From Candidatus Gastranaerophilales bacterium (lineage in GTDB: Bacteria > Cyanobacteriota > Vampirovibrionia > Gastranaerophilales > Gastranaerophilaceae), in contig CANROV010000055.1 of the NCBI GenBank assembly GCA_947632315.1, positions 1 to 10,986 of the forward strand: a stretch of 10,986 nucleotides of DNA, in the 5' to 3' direction. Positions 6,964-10,986 of this stretch are shown here, one piece after another. The stretch's first letter is position 1; every line of letters begins with the position of its first letter. A model generated the notes under the pieces. That model saw only the letters and a program-made list of their open reading frames with translations. It did no database searches and was not told the origin of the DNA. Both the position numbers and the translations under genes were made by a program.

Positions 6964-6972
6964 ATTTTACCA
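6964..6972 (-). promoter_or_regulatory. Extended -10 promoter for the toxin mRNA
   Basis: The minus strand reads TGGTAAAAT. No -35 at proper spacing was found, so the extended TG would have to suffice. A start near 6957 gives a leader of about 85 nt, and a total of about 210 nt if the RNA ends after the 6753-6790 stem. It lies 31 bp past the helicase stop. Confidence 0.45.
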
Positions 6973-7002
6973 TAAAAATATGCAAATATGTTCTAAATAT
7001 AA

Positions 7003-9618
7003 TTATTCTTGCGATTTTAAATAATCGAAGTTAAAATAATTCAGCTTAAAATAACAATTCGTTACCACTCGAAAATGTTGTTTTTCTGTCAGTTCTGCTA
7101 TTTCTTTTTCAGTATCGGCATCTATTTGTGCTTTATCAAAAAATAAGTTTTCTTCTTTTTTCATTAGTTCTTTTTGTTTTAGTTTTAATTGCTTTGTATT
7201 TCCCAATTCTTCCCATATTGATGTGTTTGTATTTTTGCTTTCTTTTTTCATTCTTTCAATTTCTGCTTTTAAGTCCTTTAAATTAAATTCAAGTTCAGAC
7301 TTCTTCCTACCCGAAAGCATTTTTAATTTCTCAATTTCATAAGCAAAAGAACCTTGTTTGCTTGAAATATATTCTTCTATGTATTTATTTTTATCAATTT
7401 TATTGTCTAAATCTTCAATCAATGAAAGACGATTATAAAAATCAGTATTTGTGTATGAGTGTTCTTCAATTTTTACTATATTATATTTCAATATCTCTTT
7501 ACATTTTTCTTCAGAAATAATTTCACCTGTTTGTGTTTGACCGATTAATATATGTTTTGAAGTTTCATATCCGTCTTTTGATTTTATTCCTATACAATAA
7601 AAACCAATTTGACAAGGTTCTATTTCTTCATTTACATAAATATTCGCCATATCACCATATCGCCAATTCCACTGGTTAAATATACCTTTTGCAATAGGCG
7701 AAGTTAATGTAATCCTGTTATATCCCGGTTTAAAATCTTTTTTTATTCCGTATCTCTCTTTCCCTTTATATCCTTTCCCCGAATAATAAAATATTATTTC
7801 ATCAGATTCTTTATTTATCTTTGTAATTGTTTTTTCTTCATCTTCAACAATATAATATTTATTTTGGTATGAGAAAAAATACTTTATTACTTCCCAAAAA
7901 TCTTTGTTTATTTTCTCTGTTGCTTCTTCTATATATTTAGGACTTACAGTGAATTTATCAGATATTGATTTTGTAAAAGTCGTAAACAAAATATTTTCCG
8001 CATTTTCTGTTATAATTTCATTCGTTTGTTTATGCTCTTTTAAATTATCATTGAATGATTGTTCAATTTCATTTTTATGTCTTATTTCTTTTAAAATTTC
8101 TTTGATTTTTGTATCAAAATTACCAACAATATCATCAGACATTCCAAAAATGCCGTTAAATTGCAAAGTCCTTTTATTTATTAATTCCAAAATACGGACA
8201 TCTGCAAAATTTTCTTTGCTCAACATATTTATTACAAGTACATCTGATTTTTGCCCCTGTCTATGACAACGACATATTCTTTGCTCCAATTTTATAGAAT
8301 CATAAGGTAAATCATAATTTACAATAATAGGACAAAATTCTAAATCTATACCTTTTGCAGCTTCATCATTAGCAATTAATATTTCGATATTATCAAAAAA
8401 TCGAAACTGCTCTATACTTTCATTATCTTTGTATTTTATAACCTCAAAATTTGCTTGTTTAAAGGCTCTGTACAAATAATCAAGTGTAAGATTGTTTTCT
8501 GCAAATATTATCGCTTTTCTTTTTATCTTCATTGTTTTTAAATGATTGAATGCAGAATTTAAAATTTTTAATAATTCTTCTGTTTTTGAATTAATACGGA
8601 TTTTTTCTGCAAGTGATTGTATTTCTTCTAATACAGCTTTTTCATGTCCGTATGACCTTTTAATCGGTGCATTTAGTAAATTAACAAATGCATCCGGTGA
8701 TGATGATAATGATTTAAAAAGAAGTAAATTCAAATTATAATTATCTATTTCAGGATATGCTGATTTATCATCAGATAATATATATGCAGAAATTAATTTA
8801 TATAAGTCTTTTTCTTCTTTAAGCAATTTATAATTTATAGTTATAGGTATTCTCTTTGTAAAATTTACATAATCTGTGGTTTGACATTTTAATGTTCTAA
8901 AACAAAATTGTGATACCCACTCTGTCAATTCATGATAATTCTCACTCTTTCTATAATATCTTTTATAAAACCAATCTGCATCAGGTAACACACTCTCATC
9001 TATAAACCATATAAGCCAGTATATATCCATTATACTTTTTGTTATTGGTGTAGGAGTTAAAAGCAGTTTGTAGGCTTTTCCTACCGCTTCTTTTAATATC
9101 TGTACCGATTTATTTTCATTTCTTGCCAAAATATCAGCTTCATCAAATACAACTATATCCCAGTCAATCTCTTTTACTCGTTCATAATATCTTATCGCAA
9201 TATCATAAGTAGTTATTTTTATTCCTACTTCTTCGGGGATTGTTTTCGTATTATTCCAAAATTTATACGGTATTGTCGGAAAATCCTTTTCTAATTTCCT
9301 AAACCATTGATTTGTAAGATTATTGGGTAATATTATAAGTATATTTTCTTTTCCCTCAAACCATTTTTGACAAACAACGAGTAAGGCTTCATAAGTTTTA
9401 CCCAAACTTGCTTCATCACATAAAATACATCCTTTTAAATAATCACTACGTAAAGCAAACTGAGCAGCCATTATTTGATACGGGAAAATACTTGCATTCG
9501 ATGAAGCATATACCGGCAAAAAATTTTTATCGTCTGCTATATCTTCAAGCCTTTTTGATGCGACAAAGGCCGAATATACTGACTGAAATTTCTCTTTTTC
9601 TTCTTCCATTATTTGCAT
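7003..9618 (-). CDS. SNF2-family helicase/ATPase, defence-island type
   Basis: This 871-residue protein should be a DNA-dependent ATPase or translocase. Motifs in order: DEASLGKT 68-75 (motif I), LPNN 97-100 (Ia), DEAD 159-162 (II), LLLTPTP 185-191 (III, usually LTATP), IIFAENN 370-376 (IV), AAKGIDLEFCPIIVNYDLP 420-438 (V) and EQRICRCHRQGQ 445-456 (VI, usually QRIGR, so Cys replaces Gly). After the motor, FGMSDDIVGNFDTKIKEIL (491-509) and a long charged, probably coiled-coil region (about 760-850) match helicases I associate with DISARM DrmD and with operons next to type III restriction genes. The start is ATG at 9618 or the ATG three codons later; neither has a clear Shine-Dalgarno. It is divergent from the gene at 9761. 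No terminator follows, so transcripts may run into the toxin region. It is probably a partner of the type III system, but an independent role is possible. Confidence 0.9.
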   Translation of the reverse strand: MQIMEEEKEKFQSVYSAFVASKRLEDIADDKNFLPVYASSNASIFPYQIMAAQFALRSDYLKGCILCDEASLGKTYEALLVVCQKWFEGKENILIILPNNLTNQWFRKLEKDFPTIPYKFWNNTKTIPEEVGIKITTYDIAIRYYERVKEIDWDIVVFDEADILARNENKSVQILKEAVGKAYKLLLTPTPITKSIMDIYWLIWFIDESVLPDADWFYKRYYRKSENYHELTEWVSQFCFRTLKCQTTDYVNFTKRIPITINYKLLKEEKDLYKLISAYILSDDKSAYPEIDNYNLNLLLFKSLSSSPDAFVNLLNAPIKRSYGHEKAVLEEIQSLAEKIRINSKTEELLKILNSAFNHLKTMKIKRKAIIFAENNLTLDYLYRAFKQANFEVIKYKDNESIEQFRFFDNIEILIANDEAAKGIDLEFCPIIVNYDLPYDSIKLEQRICRCHRQGQKSDVLVINMLSKENFADVRILELINKRTLQFNGIFGMSDDIVGNFDTKIKEILKEIRHKNEIEQSFNDNLKEHKQTNEIITENAENILFTTFTKSISDKFTVSPKYIEEATEKINKDFWEVIKYFFSYQNKYYIVEDEEKTITKINKESDEIIFYYSGKGYKGKERYGIKKDFKPGYNRITLTSPIAKGIFNQWNWRYGDMANIYVNEEIEPCQIGFYCIGIKSKDGYETSKHILIGQTQTGEIISEEKCKEILKYNIVKIEEHSYTNTDFYNRLSLIEDLDNKIDKNKYIEEYISSKQGSFAYEIEKLKMLSGRKKSELEFNLKDLKAEIERMKKESKNTNTSIWEELGNTKQLKLKQKELMKKEENLFFDKAQIDADTEKEIAELTEKQHFRVVTNCYFKLNYFNFDYLKSQE

Positions 9619-9642
9619 ATTTTAGCACAAAGTATATTCCGT

Positions 9643-9648
9643 ATTATA
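9643..9648 (-). promoter_or_regulatory. Possible -10 box for the helicase gene
   Basis: The minus strand reads TATAAT, the consensus -10. The -35 region is weak (TTCAAG at 16-bp spacing). Transcription would start near 9636, about 18 nt before the first ATG. The divergent intergenic region (9619-9760) is 142 bp and also carries the plus-strand promoter candidate. Confidence 0.45.
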
Positions 9649-9708
9649 CTTTTTCCATTCTCTACTTGAATTTATTTTATTCTTTAAATCTACATTTATA
9701 TAAATGTG

Positions 9709-9717
9709 TGATAACAT
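9709..9717 (+). promoter_or_regulatory. Possible extended -10 promoter for the 226-residue gene
   Basis: TGATAACAT gives an extended -10 about 44 bp before the GTG start. The -35 at 17-bp spacing (TCTACA) is weak. Confidence 0.3.
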
Positions 9718-9760
9718 AAATATGTTTAAAAATGTAATAAATTAAGGGTATTAAAGAATT

Positions 9761-10441
9761 GTGAATAAAGATTATGTAGGATTATTAAAATTTGGTGAAA
9801 AAAAACACATGGATATGTTATATAATGAAGGTCTTTTGTATTTTAATACTTTTAACTATTTTATAAACCTTGAAGATAATGGCGATGGAAGGTCTGATAT
9901 ATATGAAGCTACAACTGAATATTACGCAGGAGAAGGACTTAATGATATAAATTTAATAATAAGTGACGGATATAATACATTCCCACTTACAAGAGAAAAT
10001 GGAACACAGTCAGTAGCTTATAATGAAAACAGGAATGTATATTCTCATTTGTATAGTATGACATATATTGATGTTAATTGGACTTTAAAAAATAATTTGT
10101 TAATAGACGAAAGAAATTTTGCAAATGGTAAAGACTATGTTGTATTAATTTATGATGCAGTTAAATTTTTAGAAAGATTAAAAAATAAATTAAATGAAAA
10201 TAATTGGAAATTTAATACTGGTCATATTGAGTATATAAACCCCAATAATTATTCAGGAAGAATGGGGTGTTTTAAAAAATTGAACACATTTTCTTATCAA
10301 AATGAATTTAGAATTGCAATATCTCAAAATAATAAACAAACTCCTATAACTTTATCAATAGGTTCTATAAAAGATATAGCATTTTGTCCTTTAAGTAAAG
10401 AAGAATTTTACAAGATGAAACTAATTGTAACTGATAAATAA
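9761..10441 (+). CDS. 226-residue protein related to the one between mod and res
   Basis: No named family recognised. Motifs: FGEKKHMDMLYNEGLLYFNTF (11-31), R44 with D46..YE (48-49), GKDYVVLIYDAVKFLERL (123-140), IEY (156-158), FKKLNTFSYQNEFRI (171-185) and LSIGSIKDIA (198-207). These occur in the same order and spacing as in the 240-residue protein at 3999-4721: G.LY.N...F, R.D.YE, a G.Y..V....F stretch, V/I-E-Y, K......Y..QNE-aromatic-R, then IG. Conserved charged residues (R, D, E, then the QNE.R cluster) suggest an enzyme, but no reaction can be named. DUF2971-like or AbiGi-like abortive-infection proteins are possible relatives, judged from memory only. The start is GTG at 9761, with AAGGG 12 bases upstream, a longish gap. 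It is divergent from the helicase and the last gene before the tRNA-Asn fragment, so it is probably cargo at the island edge. Confidence 0.85.
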   Translation: MNKDYVGLLKFGEKKHMDMLYNEGLLYFNTFNYFINLEDNGDGRSDIYEATTEYYAGEGLNDINLIISDGYNTFPLTRENGTQSVAYNENRNVYSHLYSMTYIDVNWTLKNNLLIDERNFANGKDYVVLIYDAVKFLERLKNKLNENNWKFNTGHIEYINPNNYSGRMGCFKKLNTFSYQNEFRIAISQNNKQTPITLSIGSIKDIAFCPLSKEEFYKMKLIVTDK

Positions 10442-10453
10442 ACATACAAAATG

Positions 10454-10481
10454 TTATATAGATAGATATAAAATATTTTTT
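10454..10481 (+). terminator. Weak A/T-only hairpin with T run after the 226-residue gene
   Basis: TTATAT (10454-10459) pairs with ATATAA (10466-10471) and is followed by AATATTTTTT. The stem has no G-C pairs, so any termination would be inefficient. Confidence 0.25.
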
Positions 10482-10509
10482 GAAAAATTTTAAAAATTTA
10501 TGATAAAAT
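10480..10509 (+). promoter_or_regulatory. Promoter-like sequence without an obvious gene
   Basis: TTGAAA (10480-10485), an 18-bp spacer, then TGATAAAAT with -10 at 10504-10509. The -35, -10 and TG match those of the antisense-RNA promoter at 6718-6746. No open reading frame of useful size follows. It could drive a small RNA across the tail region, or be a chance match in AT-rich DNA. Confidence 0.4.
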
Positions 10510-10556
10510 GGTCTTATGTTGATCTTTAAAAATAAATAGAAACTTGATAAAAACTT

Positions 10557-10577
10557 CCCCCTTATTTCCCCCCCCCC
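10557..10577. repeat. C5 and C10 homopolymer tracts
   Basis: Five C at 10557-10561 and ten C at 10568-10577 stand out in very AT-rich DNA. The tracts lie outside any gene, downstream of the promoter-like site at 10480-10509. Confidence 0.9.
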
Positions 10578-10599
10578 TTTATGATATTAAAATCATAAA
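10578..10599. repeat. Small perfect inverted repeat
   Basis: TTTATGAT (10578-10585) and ATCATAAA (10592-10599) flank six bases. No T run follows, so a protein-binding site is as likely as a terminator. Confidence 0.4.
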
Positions 10600-10661
10600 T
10601 TGTCGGAAAAAATCAATCATCATCAAACAAGGTCGAAAGTATTGATATAAAAGGGTTAAAG

Positions 10662-10680
10662 TAATATCAGATAATATCAG
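10662..10680 (+). repeat. Two tandem copies of TAATATCAG
   Basis: TAATATCAG occurs at 10662-10670 and 10672-10680, a ten-base period of about one helical turn, some 30-50 bp from the tRNA-Asn fragment. That position would suit integrase-arm or excisionase binding sites (inference). Confidence 0.4.
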
Positions 10681-10710
10681 GTAAACTCACAAAAAGACCT
10701 AAAAAAGCCC

Positions 10711-10752
10711 CTGTTAACCGAAGGGTTGTAAGTTCGAGTCTTACCTGAGGAG
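10711..10752 (+). pseudogene. tRNA-Asn 3' fragment, likely integration attachment site
   Basis: The sequence reads as the 3' part of tRNA-Asn: anticodon loop CTGTTAA with GTT anticodon (10711-10717), T arm GTAAG-TTCGAGT-CTTAC (10728-10744), and acceptor strand CTGAGGA plus discriminator G (10745-10752). No CCA is encoded. Upstream there is no matching 5' half of the anticodon stem and no D arm, so it is not a functional tRNA. A duplicate running from the anticodon loop to the 3' end is what a tyrosine recombinase leaves at one end of an element integrated in a tRNA gene (established knowledge). On this reading the island lies to the left and the flank to the right of 10752. Confidence 0.7.
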
Positions 10753-10809
10753 TTTATCATTTTTAGATTATTATTTTCCTGTAAGACGAGAACTTAAGTG
10801 AGATACAAA
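10738..10809 (+). repeat. 72-bp direct repeat, copy 1
   Basis: Identical by eye to 10869-10940. It begins in the T arm of the tRNA-Asn fragment (GTCTTAC), includes the 15-base tRNA end, and runs on through the downstream flank. Inside, GTCTTAC (10738-10744) is inverted as GTAAGAC (10781-10787). The sequence from 10781 is itself a rough second likeness of the tRNA T arm and acceptor end. Confidence 0.85.
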
Positions 10810-10868
10810 ACGAACCGCTGAGCTGTGGCGAAGCGTGTGAGCTTGTATGCGAAGGCAAAGCCGTAGCT

Positions 10869-10940
10869 GTCTTACCTGAGGAGTTTATCATTTTTAGATT
10901 ATTATTTTCCTGTAAGACGAGAACTTAAGTGAGATACAAA
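10869..10940 (+). repeat. 72-bp direct repeat, copy 2
   Basis: Second copy, 131 bp after the first. The sequence preceding the copy differs from that before copy 1 (no TTCGAG T loop), and after 10940 the two diverge. The intervening 59 bp (10810-10868) is markedly richer in G+C than the surroundings and encodes nothing evident. Confidence 0.85.
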
Positions 10941-10943
10941 GCG

Positions 10944-10974
10944 CCGGCATAGCCGGTTTAAAGCTTAGTTAAAC
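10944..10974. repeat. Two adjoining small hairpins at the right edge
   Basis: CCGGC-ATA-GCCGG (10944-10956) is followed by GTTTAA-AGCTTAG-TTAAAC (10956-10974), sharing one base. No T run follows. The role is unknown, and the window ends 12 bases later. Confidence 0.4.
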
Positions 10975-10986
10975 TTGTATATAGCT

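Noticed and set aside
7003..9618. A DISARM system on the strength of the DrmD-like helicase
   Set aside because: No DrmA, DrmB or DrmC homologue is present, and the methyltransferase is a type III Mod paired with a Res. Similarity to DrmD is at the helicase-class level only.
10676..10752. A complete tRNA-Asn gene
   Set aside because: TCAGG upstream can pair with the acceptor end, but there is no D arm, the anticodon stem does not pair, and the distance to the anticodon loop is too long. Only the 3' fragment is real.
10738..10940. A CRISPR array
   Set aside because: There are only two copies, 72 bp long, starting inside a tRNA end, and no cas gene is in the window.
10753..10986. A minus-strand coding frame through the right-hand repeats
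   Set aside because: The minus strand reads like a peptide for a short stretch (SYGFAFAY...), but it spans repeated intergenic sequence and shows no ribosome binding site.

Overview
The window is AT-rich (roughly 30% G+C by eye) bacterial DNA that looks like the end of an accessory or defence island inserted at a tRNA-Asn gene. The lineage cannot be fixed from sequence alone. Shine-Dalgarno-led starts (AAGGA, AAAGGAGG), frequent TTG/GTG starts, TG-N-TAAAAT promoters and a tRNA end without an encoded CCA suggest a low-GC bacterium, Firmicutes-like or another AT-rich host-associated group. That is inference.

Layout, left to right. At 1-95 there is the probable 3' end of a plus-strand gene, meeting tail to tail an uncharacterised 190-residue minus-strand gene (100-672). 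A strong hairpin terminator (799-833) separates that gene from a minus-strand type III restriction-modification operon read right to left: mod (6655 to 4733), a 240-residue protein of unknown function (4721 to 3999) and res (3986 to 837). The three genes are tightly packed, and both internal junctions share the string TAAGGAATAA and a TTG start. Upstream of mod, a 347-bp gap holds what reads as a complete type I toxin-antitoxin locus of par/Fst-like design: a 28-residue hydrophobic peptide with a very strong but occluded ribosome binding site on the minus strand, and a convergent, roughly 114-nt structured antisense RNA on the plus strand. Next come an 871-residue SNF2-family helicase (minus, 7003-9618) and, divergent from it, a 226-residue protein (plus, 9761-10441) that shares an ordered set of motifs with the protein between mod and res.

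The last 545 bp contain no gene. They hold a promoter-like site, a C10 tract, small repeats, a 42-bp fragment matching tRNA-Asn from the anticodon loop to the 3' end (a likely integrase attachment site), and a 72-bp sequence occurring twice at 131-bp spacing that begins inside that tRNA end.

How the parts may work together. Mod and Res together make a type III enzyme (N6-adenine methylation plus ATP-dependent cleavage). The SNF2 helicase belongs to a class often found beside such operons. The two related small proteins sit one inside the operon and one beside the helicase, so they may be effectors or regulators of one composite defence module. The small toxin-antitoxin locus in the middle could stabilise the island. 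The roles of the two small proteins and of the toxin-antitoxin locus are inferred, not shown.
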